This document shows, piece after piece, positions 1 to 8,493 of a stretch of 54,480 nt of DNA. Each line of letters begins with the position of its first letter. Within the stretch, counting starts at the first letter, position 1. The DNA comes from Chloroflexi bacterium GWB2_54_36 (lineage in GTDB: Bacteria > Chloroflexota > Anaerolineae > Anaerolineales > Anaerolineaceae). The stretch is from positions 1 to 54,480 of the forward strand of contig MGMG01000022.1 of assembly GCA_001796355.1 (NCBI GenBank), in the 5' to 3' direction. The notes below the pieces were generated by a model, which did not search any database, was not told the DNA's origin, and worked only from the letters and a program-made list of their open reading frames with translations. Both the position numbers and the translations under genes were made by a program.

Positions 1-2
1 TG

Positions 3-1517
3 GTGATTGCTGCGGCCAAAGCCGGTTTATGGAAAGAAGATTTGCTCAAAACCATGCCGCGGATTGCAGAACTACCCTTTGATTCTGACCGCAAACGCAT
101 GACCACTGTTCATGAGCTTGACCGCAAACATCCCCTTGCTGTTATCCAGCCCTCCCAGCAGATAATCCAGGCTGCAAACGAAGCGCCATACCTGAGTATC
201 ACCAAAGGATCGGTTGACGGCTTACTGGATATATCGACCTCCGTCTGGGTCGATGATAAAGTAATTTCCCTGGATGCCGCCTGGCGTGATCGGATCGATC
301 AGGCCAATGCGGACATGGCAAAGAAAGGCATGCGAGTGCTGGGTATCGGCTACCGTTTCTGTCATGAGCCAACCGATCCCGCTTGCGCCCAGCCATCGGA
401 GAGCGACCTGACCTTCATCGGCATGATGGGTATGATCGACCCGGCGCGCCCGGAAGTGCGCGATGCAGTCAATGTTGCCAAAGGCGCCGGAGTGCACGTC
501 ATTATGATCACCGGCGACCATCCGCTGACTGCCATGCACATTGCCAGGGAGCTGAATATCGCTGACGCGGAAAGCACCGCTCTGACCGGTCAGGACCTGG
601 CAAAAATGGAAGTCGAGGACATCAAAACCAGGGTGGATCACGTCTCCGTTTTTGCCCGGGTTTCGCCTGAACACAAACTTAAAATCGTCCAGGCGCTGCA
701 GGAAAAGAACAACATTGTTGCCATGACAGGTGACGGGGTAAATGACGCTCCGGCGCTCAAAAAAGCCAATATCGGGGTTGCCATGGGTATCACCGGCACC
801 GATGTTTCCAAAGAAGCATCCGATATGGTGCTGCTGGACGATAACTTTGCCACCATCGTGGCTGCCATCGAAGAAGGGCGCCGGATTTACGATAACATCC
901 GTAAATTCATCAAATACGCCCTGACCTCCAATATGGGCGAGGTGCTGGTCATGCTGATCGGCCCATTCATCGGCTTCCCCCTGCCATTGACGCCGCTGCA
1001 AATTTTATGGGTCAACCTGGTCACCGACGGTCTGCCCGGTCTGGCTTTGACCGTCGAACCGGTTGAACCCGGGACAATGAAACGCAAACCGCACTCCCCC
1101 ACTGAAAGTATCTTTGCCCGCGGCCTTGGCATCGATATCCTCCTGATTGGTTTGATGCTGGCTGCAGTTTCGCTGGTGGCGGGGTTTTGGTCGCGGGCTA
1201 CCGGCCACCCGGACAACTGGCAGACTATGATTTTCACGACCTTGACCATTGCGCAAATGGGCAACGTTATGGCGGTGCGGTCGGACCTCGATTCAACCTT
1301 CAAGATCGGGTTTTTCTCCAACCGAATGCTGATCGGCGCCGTCCTCTTAACGGTGGCCTTGCAGATGGCCGTCATTTATGTTCCATTCCTGCAAGACATT
1401 TTCAACACCCGGGCACTGCCGCTGATCGATTTGCTGGTCAGTCTCGGATTGAGTGTGCTCCTGTTTTTCGGGGTCGAGGTCATCAAATGGACGCGCCGAC
1501 GTAAAGGTGTCGAATAA
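3..1517 (+). CDS. Cation-transporting P-type ATPase (probably Ca2+ type), C-terminal part
   Basis: This is the C-terminal ~504 residues of a P2-type ATPase that pumps a cation across the inner membrane using ATP; the 5' end, with the first membrane helices and the DKTGT phosphorylation site, lies left of the window. Visible are the P-domain motif TGDHPLTA, the hinge motif TGDGVNDAPALKKA followed by IGVAMG, and the helix M5/M6 region SNMGEVLVML ... LQILWVNLVTDGLP, which is typical of Ca2+-type (SERCA/PMR1-like) pumps. About six hydrophobic segments follow and the protein ends in a basic tail (TRRRKGVE). The gene ends 17 bases before a perfect 19-bp stem-loop. Substrate assignment is inferred from family resemblance; the P-type ATPase call itself is certain. 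Confidence 0.93.
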   Translation: MIAAAKAGLWKEDLLKTMPRIAELPFDSDRKRMTTVHELDRKHPLAVIQPSQQIIQAANEAPYLSITKGSVDGLLDISTSVWVDDKVISLDAAWRDRIDQANADMAKKGMRVLGIGYRFCHEPTDPACAQPSESDLTFIGMMGMIDPARPEVRDAVNVAKGAGVHVIMITGDHPLTAMHIARELNIADAESTALTGQDLAKMEVEDIKTRVDHVSVFARVSPEHKLKIVQALQEKNNIVAMTGDGVNDAPALKKANIGVAMGITGTDVSKEASDMVLLDDNFATIVAAIEEGRRIYDNIRKFIKYALTSNMGEVLVMLIGPFIGFPLPLTPLQILWVNLVTDGLPGLALTVEPVEPGTMKRKPHSPTESIFARGLGIDILLIGLMLAAVSLVAGFWSRATGHPDNWQTMIFTTLTIAQMGNVMAVRSDLDSTFKIGFFSNRMLIGAVLLTVALQMAVIYVPFLQDIFNTRALPLIDLLVSLGLSVLLFFGVEVIKWTRRRKGVE

Positions 1518-1534
1518 ACCGGAGCCATTCCATG

Positions 1535-1577
1535 TAAACAAATTCCCTCGCTAGAAATTAGCGAGGGAATTTGTTTA
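1535..1577. terminator. Bidirectional stem-loop terminator
   Basis: A perfect 19-bp inverted repeat (1535-1553 and 1559-1577) with a 5-base loop separates the convergent ATPase gene (plus) and the small minus-strand gene. The arms begin and end in A/T-rich TAAACAAATT, so either strand produces a hairpin with a U-rich trailing arm. Confidence 0.85.
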
Positions 1578-1591
1578 TTCAGTGAAAAAAT

Positions 1592-1867
1592 CTAGCGTCG
1601 GCCAAAATTTTTGGCCTGATAGGTGAAGCGCCAACGTTTGACCAGGGTGGTAAATTCGATCAGCAGCCGCCCACGCCCCATCTCTGCAGTTTCCTGCTCG
1701 CCCTCGGGGACGGTCGATAGCGCTTTGCGAATGGACTCAGCCGTTTCTTCGGTCAGGCCGTTGGTTTGAATCTCCTCTTCCCAGGTTTTGCGGGTTGCGT
1801 CATCGGTGATAACCTTCTCGACCAGCTTGAGAATCTTTTTTTCTTCAGGTGATAGATGATGTGCCAT
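1592..1867 (-). CDS. Small conserved-looking protein of unknown function
   Basis: A 91-residue soluble, charged protein (starts MAHHLSPEEKKILKLVEKVI, ends RRWRFTYQAKNFGRR-like). I do not recognise the family. It has no signal peptide, membrane segment or Cys motif. The N-terminal half is predicted-looking helix rich in Glu/Lys; the C-terminal third is basic and aromatic. The start is supported by a strong Shine-Dalgarno sequence (AAGGAGG) about 6 bases upstream of the ATG. It stands alone between convergent and divergent neighbours and shares the terminator at 1535-1577 with the ATPase gene. The good ribosome site and isolated terminator make it likely real. Confidence 0.65.
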   Translation of the reverse strand: MAHHLSPEEKKILKLVEKVITDDATRKTWEEEIQTNGLTEETAESIRKALSTVPEGEQETAEMGRGRLLIEFTTLVKRWRFTYQAKNFGRR

Positions 1868-1961
1868 GCTGTTCCTCCTTAAACTCAGGCTGGCAGCCTA
1901 TGAGTCTCTCCATTCATTATACCTGATCCCTGGTTGGCCGATCACGTCCAGGATGCCTGGA

Positions 1962-1990
1962 TTGCAGCGGGGTAAGTATTGTTGCAATAT
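1962..1990 (+). promoter_or_regulatory. Candidate sigma-70 type promoter of lysA
   Basis: TTGCAG, a 17-base spacer and CAATAT. The -10 hexamer lies only 7 bases before the first ATG (1998), so the transcript would be essentially leaderless if that ATG is used. Confidence 0.45.
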
Positions 1991-1997
1991 TTAAAGA

Positions 1998-3395
1998 ATG
2001 GTATCATCCAACCCGGAATTTTTTGTGACCCATACGATCTCTTTGCAGAAAGAAATGTTCCCCATGAAAGAAAAAGTCGATTTATCGTTATTCCCGGTGA
2101 CTGCTGGCATTAATTCTCTCGGCCACCTGACCGTCGCCGGCCACGACCTGACCGCACTGGCGGAAACTTACGACACGCCGCTGTACCTGTACGACGGCGC
2201 TACAATTCGCGGACAATTGGACCGGCTCAAAAGCCTGATTAAAACTTGCTACCCAGGCGAAGCTACGGTTGCATACGCCAGTAAGGCCTATTTTTCCCGG
2301 GCATTCGCCGCCAAACTGGCTGCGCTTGGCGCCGGTTCAGACGTGGTCAGCCTGGGGGAAATTCACGTGGCGCAAAAAGCCGGCTTCCGGCCAGAGGTGA
2401 TTCACCTGCACGGCAATAATAAATCCGAAGCCGAATTACGGGCTGCGCTGGAATGGAATATCCAAGCCATCGTGGTGGACAGCCTGGATGAACTGGCCTT
2501 TTTGGAAACGCTGGCTGCCGCGCAGAAGCGCCCCGCACGCATTTGGCTGCGCATCACGCCTGGCCTGAACGTCAACACTCACCCGCACATCGCGACTTCC
2601 CATTCCGATAGTAAATTTGGGCTGCACATTCAAAACGGAGAAGCGGCGGAAGCCATCCGCCGGGCGCTGGCCAGCCCGTGGCTCAAACTCGCCGGTTTGC
2701 ATACGCATCTTGGTTCGCAAATATTTGACGCCGAACCTTACCAGCAGGCGATTAGCGCGCTCTGCGAAGTCGCAGCCGCCAATAACTTTATCCCGGAAGA
2801 GATCAGCCCCGGCGGCGGCTGGGGGGTGCGCTACACCGACGCCGATTCATCCGACGATGCCGATCTTTGGGTGCACACGGTCGCTGACGCGCTCCAGGAG
2901 GCTTGCAGCCGCTATAAATGGCCATTTCCCCGTCTGGTACTCGAACCAGGGCGCTGGCTGGTTGCCCGGGCCGGTGTGGCGGTGTATACCGTCGGCTCCC
3001 AGAAAACCACGCCAAGCGGCACCCACCTTGTCGCCATTGACGGAGGTTTGGCGGATAACCCGCGGGTGGCGCTGTACAACGCCCACTACACTGCGCGAGT
3101 CGTTCAGCGGGCTGGCGCAGACCCAACCGAAAAAGTGCGCGTGGTTGGCAAATTCTGCGAAACAGGTGACGTGCTGATCCCGGAGCTCCTCCTGCCGCCA
3201 GTCAAGCGCGGCGACCTGCTCGCCACGCCCGTTTCCGGCGCCTACCAGTTATCGATGGCATCCAATTACAATTATGCTGCGCGTCCCACAGCCCTCTGGC
3301 TGGAGGAAGGCAGCCTGGAAGTGATGCAAACCCGCGAGCAACCGGATCAACCCGGCTGGTTGGTGTGTAAACCCAATCAGGAGTTTATCAAATAA
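1998..3395 (+). CDS. lysA: Diaminopimelate decarboxylase
   Basis: PLP-dependent decarboxylase of fold III (alanine racemase-like TIM barrel plus beta domain), making L-lysine from meso-diaminopimelate in the cytoplasm. Visible motifs: YASKAY with the PLP lysine near residue 96, HGNNKS, HTHLGSQI, the glycine-rich phosphate loop SPGGGWG, EPGRWLVA and the C-terminal GKFCETGDVL with the active-site Cys/Glu. Length 465 is slightly above the usual ~420-450. Three in-frame starts are possible: 1998, 2055 (MFPMKE) and 2064 (MKEKVD). The promoter spacing favours a leaderless 1998 start, while alignment with the family would favour 2055/2064; I give the longest. A dispersed ACCACGGAG repeat begins directly after the stop codon. 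Confidence 0.9.
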   Translation: MVSSNPEFFVTHTISLQKEMFPMKEKVDLSLFPVTAGINSLGHLTVAGHDLTALAETYDTPLYLYDGATIRGQLDRLKSLIKTCYPGEATVAYASKAYFSRAFAAKLAALGAGSDVVSLGEIHVAQKAGFRPEVIHLHGNNKSEAELRAALEWNIQAIVVDSLDELAFLETLAAAQKRPARIWLRITPGLNVNTHPHIATSHSDSKFGLHIQNGEAAEAIRRALASPWLKLAGLHTHLGSQIFDAEPYQQAISALCEVAAANNFIPEEISPGGGWGVRYTDADSSDDADLWVHTVADALQEACSRYKWPFPRLVLEPGRWLVARAGVAVYTVGSQKTTPSGTHLVAIDGGLADNPRVALYNAHYTARVVQRAGADPTEKVRVVGKFCETGDVLIPELLLPPVKRGDLLATPVSGAYQLSMASNYNYAARPTALWLEEGSLEVMQTREQPDQPGWLVCKPNQEFIK

Positions 3396-3398
3396 TTA

Positions 3399-3427
3399 AC
3401 CACGGAGACACGGAGGACATGGAGAAA
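3399..3427 (+). repeat. Dispersed ACCACGGAGACACGGAG repeat, copy 1
   Basis: Begins 3 bases after the lysA stop codon and reads in the sense direction of the gene: ACCACGGAGACACGGAG followed by GACATGGAGAAA. One of five related copies in the window, each following a stop codon in sense orientation. The 225-base gap up to the next gene also holds a short palindrome GGTGCGCTGAAGCGCACC at about 3467-3484 and nothing else I can name. Confidence 0.7.
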
Positions 3428-3582
3428 CCCTTAATTTTATCAATGTGTCCTCTTTGTTCTTATAGGGTGCGCTGAAGCGCACCTCTTTTATATCCTTTGA
3501 ATTGTTTCTTCCCACTTCTTTATTCGCATTAACCATCAAAATTGGTCGTTGTATGACAACTCTTGTGAAAGATGAGAAAAGC

Positions 3583-3611
3583 TTTTCTCCGTGTCTCCGT
3601 GTCTCCGTGGT
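3583..3611 (-). repeat. Dispersed ACCACGGAGACACGGAG repeat, copy 2
   Basis: On the minus strand it reads ACCACGGAGACACGGAG then ACACGGAGAAAA, with one extra copy of the inner ACACGGAG unit. It lies 9 bases beyond the stop codon of the DUF4180 gene, in sense orientation. Confidence 0.7.
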
Positions 3612-3620
3612 AGATTGTAA

Positions 3621-3980
3621 TTAACGTAAAAGCCATGACACTGCTTCCGCGACGCTCGAAAACACCCGGAATTGATTACCGGTGTTGGTTTCCTGCACAA
3701 ATTCGGCGAAGCGGCCGCTGCCAATGCGCTCCGGCGGCAGCACCACCGCTGTGCGGATGTAGTAATTGCTCAATTTGAGCAGCACCGCCCCTGCCAGGCC
3801 AGTTTTTAATTCAAAGAAGTCCGGGTGAAGGCAGTCGCCATCCAGCAAGAGCCGCTCGGTCGAATGCTCGCCACACAGCGCGACCACATCCAGCGCTTCG
3901 CGCTCACTGGCTATGCGCAATGATTCGGCCGGACATTCAAGATAGGTAATTTCACCACAGGTCCGCAGGATCGGTTCCAT
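3621..3980 (-). CDS. DUF4180 family protein
   Basis: A 119-residue soluble protein resembling the DUF4180 family: an N-terminal alpha/beta part, then the family-like core (LLLDGDCLHPDFFELKTGLA), a region NYYIRTAVVLP, and the C-terminal stretch FAEFVQETNTGNQFRVF with a final helix (VAEAVSWLLR). Members are about 115-125 residues, so this is full length. The function of the family is unknown. The start has a modest AGG about 6 bases upstream. A possible promoter (TTGAGT, 16-base spacer, TATCTT) precedes it. It is monocistronic, separated from rubrerythrin by a hairpin. Confidence 0.75.
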   Translation of the reverse strand: MEPILRTCGEITYLECPAESLRIASEREALDVVALCGEHSTERLLLDGDCLHPDFFELKTGLAGAVLLKLSNYYIRTAVVLPPERIGSGRFAEFVQETNTGNQFRVFSSVAEAVSWLLR

Positions 3981-4055
3981 ATCAGCCTACTGTGAAAGAT
4001 AGTAATGCGAATTTCCAACTCAATTATAGAATTGTTTTCCGTCAACCGACCCATC

Positions 4056-4094
4056 AATAAGCAGGAACGCTTTGATGCTGCGTTCCTGCTTATT
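4056..4094. terminator. Stem-loop terminator between rubrerythrin and DUF4180 genes
   Basis: Perfect 15-bp inverted repeat (4056-4070 and 4080-4094, arm AATAAGCAGGAACGC) with a 9-base loop. It lies downstream of the rubrerythrin stop codon and upstream of the DUF4180 gene. The best T tract (TTTTATTT) is on the plus strand, so termination efficiency on the minus strand is inferred only. Confidence 0.65.
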
Positions 4095-4101
4095 TTATTT
4101 C

Positions 4102-4130
4102 AGGTTTTCTCCGCCTCGTCGTGGTGAAAT
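4102..4130 (-). repeat. Dispersed ACCACGGAG-type repeat, copy 3 (diverged)
   Basis: Minus-strand reading is TTTCACCACGACGAGGCGGA then GAAAACCTG. It aligns along its whole length with copy 4 at 23629 (same TTTCACCACG ... GGAGAAAACCTG frame) and differs mainly in the centre. It begins within 10 bases of the rubrerythrin stop codon, in sense orientation. Confidence 0.55.
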
Positions 4131-4137
4131 TTTTTCT

Positions 4138-4644
4138 TCAGGCGACTTTTTCGAAGCGCGACCCGGGCGCGCCGCATACCGGGCAGACTTCGGGTGCATT
4201 GCGTTTGTGGGTGTGGCCGCATACCGGGCAGACATAGTAATCGTACTCGTCTTCTTCTTTCTTGCCCTCTTCAAGCAGCGCCAGCGCTTCGCGATACAGG
4301 CTTTCATGCGTCTTTTCGACTTCCCAGGCATAGCTGAAGCTTCTCAGCGCACGCCGATCGCCTTCGGCTTCGGCGTCTTTGATGAACGGTGGGTACATTT
4401 CCACGACTTCGTAATGTTCGCCATTGATCGCGGCCTGGAGGTTGGTCAGCGTATTGCCAACGCCTTCCATCGCGCGGAAGTGCGCCAAAGCGTGAACGGT
4501 TTCGGCATGAGCTGCTGCACGGAAAAGACGGGCAATCTGCGGCTGCCCTTCTGCGTCGGCTTTTTGCGCGAAAGCGGTGTACTTGCGGTTGGCTTGTGAC
4601 TCGCCGGCAAAGGCGGCTTGTAGATTATCCAAAGTTTTCGTCAT
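4138..4644 (-). CDS. Rubrerythrin
   Basis: Non-haem diiron peroxidase that reduces hydrogen peroxide in anaerobes, in the cytoplasm. The N-terminal ~135 residues are the four-helix ferritin-like diiron domain (KTLDNLQAAFAGESQANRKY, later AAHAETVHALAHF and EVEKTHESLY, supplying the Glu/His iron ligands). The C-terminal ~35 residues are a rubredoxin-like FeS4 domain with two CPVCG motifs (YYVCPVCGHTH and PEVCPVCGAPG). At 168 residues it is slightly shorter than many but complete. The ATG is preceded by GGGAGGG about 6 bases upstream. Its presence implies an anaerobic or microaerophilic lifestyle. Monocistronic. Confidence 0.95.
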   Translation of the reverse strand: MTKTLDNLQAAFAGESQANRKYTAFAQKADAEGQPQIARLFRAAAHAETVHALAHFRAMEGVGNTLTNLQAAINGEHYEVVEMYPPFIKDAEAEGDRRALRSFSYAWEVEKTHESLYREALALLEEGKKEEDEYDYYVCPVCGHTHKRNAPEVCPVCGAPGSRFEKVA

Positions 4645-5140
4645 GATTCCCTCCCAAGGAAATTTATGGATTTAATTATCGTAACATCATTACGGTAAGC
4701 CATAGGATAATGTTTGTCCAATAACGCATATCACCAGTCGAGCCGACAAAACTCATGAGATGAGCGTGTGGAAATTCATCATACCCGTAAAACCCCTCCC
4801 CCTGGATAGGGCGAGATCTCTTGACCCGCTCAAACCGCGCGCGGTCAAGAGACCAGCGCGAACGGAGGTCCATACAAATTTGTCACCCTGCCCACACTCA
4901 CAGAGCACCCTTCGGGTGGGGCACTCTGCGAGTGAATGCCCCGGAGTAGATCAATAATAAATATCAATTTTCTACCGGGGCATGAAGGATCTCCAAATAA
5001 TGAAGATTCTTCGCCTACGGCTCAGAATGACACATTAGCGTAGGCTGGGTGGGCCACAGGGCACGCTTAGAGTGGAACCCAACAACACACCAATAATGTT
5101 GGGTTTCACTCACTAGATGTTCTGTTTGTGGCCAGCCAAA
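4645..5140. other. Intergenic region with palindromic debris, no gene seen
   Basis: About 500 bases without a credible ORF. It carries several imperfect inverted repeats: one around 4888-4933 (CACTCACAGAG ... CTCTGCGAGTG), one around 4937-4983 (ATGCCCCGG ... CCGGGGCAT), and the perfect-but-one stem at 5071-5110. The stretch at about 4998-5033 (GAAGATTCTTCGCC ... CTCAGAATGACAC) resembles half of a widespread environmental-bacterial repeat whose other strand reads GTCATTCTGAG. The first ~100 bases should hold the rubrerythrin promoter; no convincing -10/-35 pair is visible. Confidence 0.5.
5071..5110 (-). terminator. Stem-loop downstream of nrdJ
   Basis: A 13-bp stem with a single G/A mismatch (G-U in RNA): AGTGGAACCCAAC (5071-5083) and GTTGGGTTTCACT (5098-5110), loop of 14 bases. 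It lies 30 bases past the nrdJ stop. There is no clear T tract on the minus strand, so it may only stabilise the 3' end. Confidence 0.5.
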
Positions 5141-7756
5141 TTAACACTCGCTGTAGCCGCAGGCGTAACACTTGCGGCAGCCTTCCTCGTTGATCACCGC
5201 AGCTTCGCCGCATTCGGGGCACAGATCGCCGAAGCGCAGCAGCCGCTGGCTGGCCATCACCGCGCCCAGGCCTCCTTCGACGTGATAACTCCGGCCGTTG
5301 CCCGGTTTTGCCGGAGCATCCGGCTGTTCAGAGTGGCTGACCATCCGCTCAGCGCGGTTCTGCAAGTACTCGTCCAGGATCTGGCCAACCCCATCGGGCA
5401 GCGAGCGCACGCGGTTGGGACCAAATCCCAGCGGGCGTCCGCCGCCAATCCCCAGCATCTGGTTGGTCATTTCACGCAGGCGCTTGTACGGCTCGATGGG
5501 TGACGCGATGCGCAGCACATAGGAGAGCAGACGGCCAATCGCCTCAGAGACCGCGGCCGTGTCCGATCCCGCCTTGGCGGTATTGATGAACACCTCGAAA
5601 GGCTGGGCGCCGCCGTTTTCATTGACGGTGATAAAGGCCTTCCCCAGTGGGGTCTCGATCGAATAGGTAAACCCGTTCAGGTAGCGCGGGCGCGGTTTCT
5701 TGGTCTCGTGCCAGATGGCCATCTGGTCGTCGAGCGCGGCAGCTTCCATGGCAACTTCCGCTGGAACATCGCTGCTCTGCTTCTTCTGCGCCGTGGCCAA
5801 AGTTTCCAGCACAACCTTATCGCGTGACCCGGTCACATATACCGTGATACCTTTGCAGCCCAGCTTCCAGGCCAGCATATAGGCGGTGGCGACATCCTCT
5901 TCAGTGGCCCCAGGTGGGAAGTTGATAGTCTTGGAGAGCGAGTTATCCACGAAGGCCTGCATGGCAGCCTGCATGCGCACATGTTCTTCAGCGCTGATGT
6001 CGCCGGAAACGACAAACACCTTGCGCAGTTCCTCGGGCAGCGCGGCAACCTGCTGGCAGGAGCCTTCCTGCATGGTCTGGTCGATGATTTGCTGGCGAGT
6101 TTCCGGGTCAAGGCCGGCTTTGATCAAAGCTTCTTCGAAGAGTGGGCTGGCATAGGCCAATTGCAGATCGTTGCCGTTATCGTTGACGTGCCGAATGTAG
6201 GCCAGGGCAAAGGTCGGCTCGCAGCCGTACCCTTCGCAGCCGGCGACCGTGGCAATGGTGCCGGTGGGAGCGATGGTGGTTTGGGCTGCGTTGCGCAGAC
6301 CGTATTGCCGCATTTCGGCGTCCAACCCGGCCCAATCCACCGCCGGACGGGCATAATCATGCTGGTAAGGGGCCAGCGGCTGGGGTGGCGCCCATTTGAA
6401 ATCTTTGGGGTCATAAATCGAGCCTTCGATCGCCGCGAACGGCCCGCGTTCGCGCGCCAGTTCGAGCGAAGTGCGCATCGAAACAAAGCGCACAAACTCA
6501 ACCACCTGCGCCGAGAATTCCTGCCCCTCCTCGGAGCCGTAACGGATGCCGCAGTGGTACATCAAATCGGCCAGTCCCATGATGCCCAGGCCAATGCGGC
6601 GCGCACGGTGAGCAGCTTCGGCCAACTGCGGCACGGCCGGGACATAGGCATTGGCTTCCACCACATCATCCAAAAAGCGGGTGGACAGGTCGACCGAGTA
6701 GGCCAGTTTTTCCCAGTCCACAGTCCCGTCGGGTCCAAAATGCTGTGCCAAATTAACCGAACCCAGACAGCAGTTTTCATACGGGCCAAGCCACTGCTCG
6801 CCGCAGGGATTGGTGGCTTCCAGCGGATACAAATGCGGCACCGGATTCTGGCGGTTGGCGGCATCCAGGAACAACATGCCCGGCTCGCCATTGTGGTGCG
6901 CCTGCCGGACGATGCAATCAAACAATTCGCGCGCCCGCACTACTTTTTCGGTAATGATCGACACCCCGGCCGCTTCCATGGCATCAATGGTGCCTTTTAC
7001 CTCGCGGTATTTCGGGTCATGCACATCTGGAAAACGCAGCGGCCACTCCTCGTCATTTTCCACCGCACGCATGAAGGCATCGGTGATACCGACCGAAATG
7101 TTGAAATTGGTGATCTGGTTTTCGTTGGTCTTGCAGGTGATAAATTCTTCCACATCCGGATGGTCGACCCGCAGCACCGCCATGTTGGCGCCGCGCCGGG
7201 TGCCACCCTGGGCGATCTCGCCAAAAGCATTGTCATACACTCGCAGGAAGCCTACCGGCCCGGTTGCCTGCCCGGCGGACGTCCGCACCATACTGCCTTT
7301 GGGACGCAGCCGCGAGAAGGAAAACCCGTTGCCGCCGCCGGTTTGTTGAATCAAAGCGGCGTCGCGCAAGGTTTGGAAAATCCCAGCCGAGTCGCGACCC
7401 ATGTCATCGCTGATGGGCAGCACAAAGCAGGCTGCCAGTTGCCCCAGCGGGGTGCCGGCGCCAGTGAAAGTGGGAGAGTTAGGGAAGAAAGCCTTGGAGG
7501 TTAGCAGATGATAAAAAGCTTTGGCGCGCTCAGAAAAATCGCCGCCCCACTTTTCCTCTCCCCGGGCAATGTGATACGCGACACGCCAGAACATGTCCTC
7601 GACGCTTTCGGCGGGGTTGCCGTCGTTGCCGCGCCGTACATAACGCCGAACCAGTACCTGGCGCGCATTATCGGTCAAGGCAACATCCGGCAGGTCCGCA
7701 GGCCGCGCCGGGGTTGGCAGTAAACCGTTTCTATGTTTTTGCTTATGAGCTACCAT
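5141..7756 (-). CDS. nrdJ: Class II (adenosylcobalamin-dependent) ribonucleotide reductase
   Basis: Reduces ribonucleotides to deoxyribonucleotides with a thiyl radical generated from adenosylcobalamin, without oxygen. With the start at 7756 the protein has 871 residues. Key features: ACFVLP with a redox Cys near residue 110, GGGNGFSFS near 140 and [10 protein letters not shown] near 185, NPCGE with the radical-bearing Cys near 318 and the second redox Cys 11 residues later (ENCCLGSVN), APTGTIA, then a C-terminal domain ending in a four-Cys zinc-ribbon-like tail (CPECG ... [12 protein letters not shown]). The longer upstream ORF to 7837 would overlap nrdR; I chose 7756 because AAGGAGAT lies 6 bases before that ATG and the gap to nrdR becomes 13 bases. 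Co-transcribed with nrdR. Confidence 0.96.
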   Translation of the reverse strand: MVAHKQKHRNGLLPTPARPADLPDVALTDNARQVLVRRYVRRGNDGNPAESVEDMFWRVAYHIARGEEKWGGDFSERAKAFYHLLTSKAFFPNSPTFTGAGTPLGQLAACFVLPISDDMGRDSAGIFQTLRDAALIQQTGGGNGFSFSRLRPKGSMVRTSAGQATGPVGFLRVYDNAFGEIAQGGTRRGANMAVLRVDHPDVEEFITCKTNENQITNFNISVGITDAFMRAVENDEEWPLRFPDVHDPKYREVKGTIDAMEAAGVSIITEKVVRARELFDCIVRQAHHNGEPGMLFLDAANRQNPVPHLYPLEATNPCGEQWLGPYENCCLGSVNLAQHFGPDGTVDWEKLAYSVDLSTRFLDDVVEANAYVPAVPQLAEAAHRARRIGLGIMGLADLMYHCGIRYGSEEGQEFSAQVVEFVRFVSMRTSLELARERGPFAAIEGSIYDPKDFKWAPPQPLAPYQHDYARPAVDWAGLDAEMRQYGLRNAAQTTIAPTGTIATVAGCEGYGCEPTFALAYIRHVNDNGNDLQLAYASPLFEEALIKAGLDPETRQQIIDQTMQEGSCQQVAALPEELRKVFVVSGDISAEEHVRMQAAMQAFVDNSLSKTINFPPGATEEDVATAYMLAWKLGCKGITVYVTGSRDKVVLETLATAQKKQSSDVPAEVAMEAAALDDQMAIWHETKKPRPRYLNGFTYSIETPLGKAFITVNENGGAQPFEVFINTAKAGSDTAAVSEAIGRLLSYVLRIASPIEPYKRLREMTNQMLGIGGGRPLGFGPNRVRSLPDGVGQILDEYLQNRAERMVSHSEQPDAPAKPGNGRSYHVEGGLGAVMASQRLLRFGDLCPECGEAAVINEEGCRKCYACGYSEC

Positions 7757-7769
7757 CGGTATCTCCTTC

Positions 7770-8219
7770 TCAACCTTCCAATAAACGGTCGATCTCTTTG
7801 CGAATGGCATGAAGATCGGCCAGATGTAAATAAACAATTGCGTAACGGATGTAAGCCAGTTGATCTAAATCTTTCAGCCCGGCAATCACCATGTCGCCGA
7901 TGACGCGCGAGGCAACCTCCGAACGCCCCATTTGCTGCAGCGATGATTCGATCTCGCCGACCAGCCGTTCAATTTCTGCGGCTGAAACCGGGCGCTTCGC
8001 GCAGGAAATGCGGATGCCGCGCATCAGCTTCTCGCGGTCGAACTCTTCCCGGGTGCCGTCGCGTTTGACCACCAGCGGAGTCGCCAGAATGGGACGCTCA
8101 TAGGTGGAGAAGCGGTGATGGCAGCTTTCGCATTCACGGCGACGACGAATTCCCCCCCGACTGTCACGGGTGGTATCCAGCACACGAGATTCTTCAAACT
8201 GACAATAAGGACAACGCAT
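7770..8219 (-). CDS. nrdR: Transcriptional repressor NrdR
   Basis: ATP-cone/zinc-ribbon repressor of ribonucleotide reductase genes that senses (d)ATP. From the ATG at 8219 it has 149 residues, the normal family length. The N-terminal zinc ribbon is visible ([17 protein letters not shown] ... [12 protein letters not shown]), followed by the ATP-cone ([20 protein letters not shown]). The ORF could extend to 8267 but the conserved MRCPYC start has GGGAGG about 6 bases upstream. It precedes nrdJ by 13 bases, so repressor and target form one operon, expected to be autoregulated through the box at 8385-8400. Confidence 0.96.
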   Translation of the reverse strand: MRCPYCQFEESRVLDTTRDSRGGIRRRRECESCHHRFSTYERPILATPLVVKRDGTREEFDREKLMRGIRISCAKRPVSAAEIERLVGEIESSLQQMGRSEVASRVIGDMVIAGLKDLDQLAYIRYAIVYLHLADLHAIRKEIDRLLEG

Positions 8220-8349
8220 CAAGGCCTCCCTGAGATGTGCGATAGTGGGACCGACGACCGAAAACATTCGACCACGGTTCCCGGTTACCAGTTATGGGAC
8301 GAGTGGGAGTTTATTTCGGTGAAAGCTGATCAATCCGCTTTCGGGAACG

Positions 8350-8373
8350 CACACCCCCACAGGTGGGGGTGTG
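8350..8373 (-). promoter_or_regulatory. Perfect hairpin in the nrdR-nrdJ leader
   Basis: CACACCCCCAC, two bases, GTGGGGGTGTG: an 11-bp perfect, GC-rich stem with a 2-base loop on DNA (a 4-base loop in RNA). It lies about 25 bases downstream of the predicted transcription start and 130 bases before the nrdR ATG. Possible roles are an attenuator, an mRNA stabiliser or a protein-binding palindrome; the sequence does not decide. Confidence 0.6.
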
Positions 8374-8384
8374 TAAAGTAGAAC

Positions 8385-8400
8385 ACCGTATATGTATGGT
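8385..8400 (-). promoter_or_regulatory. Candidate NrdR box
   Basis: Minus-strand ACCATACATATACGGT, a 16-bp imperfect palindrome (6 of 8 positions symmetric) with the A/T core of the known NrdR box consensus (aCaCwAtATaTwGtGt); I count about 12 of 16 consensus matches. It overlaps the predicted transcription start of nrdR-nrdJ, the right place for a repressor. Only one box is clear, whereas NrdR often binds two. Confidence 0.45.
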
Positions 8401-8403
8401 AAG

Positions 8404-8432
8404 ATTTTAGCATATTCCAAACCGCGGTGCAA
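8404..8432 (-). promoter_or_regulatory. Promoter of the nrdR-nrdJ operon
   Basis: On the minus strand: TTGCAC (8432-8427), 17-base spacer, TAAAAT (8409-8404). This predicts a start near 8397 and a leader of about 180 bases before nrdR. Confidence 0.65.
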
Positions 8433-8493
8433 TAGGTTAAGTGAAACATTAACCTTAAAATACTTTTTATAGAAAATATTTTCTGATTTTTTA

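Noticed and set aside
222-1001. 259-codon minus-strand ORF opposite the P-type ATPase
   Set aside because: Shadow of a conserved gene; composition is His/Gly/Asp-rich without family resemblance.
4072-4599. 175-codon plus-strand ORF opposite rubrerythrin
   Set aside because: Antisense to a certain gene; starts inside the terminator hairpin region.
5981-7504. 507-codon plus-strand ORF antisense to nrdJ
   Set aside because: It lies wholly opposite a certain gene, has no recognisable motif, shows His/Gln/Gly-rich composition typical of shadow frames in GC-rich DNA, and has no ribosome site.
8215-8400. Cobalamin riboswitch in front of the class II RNR operon
   Set aside because: Fragments such as GGGAACC and CCCACTATCGCAC recall the core but the order and pairing do not fit the consensus by eye; a covariance search would be needed.
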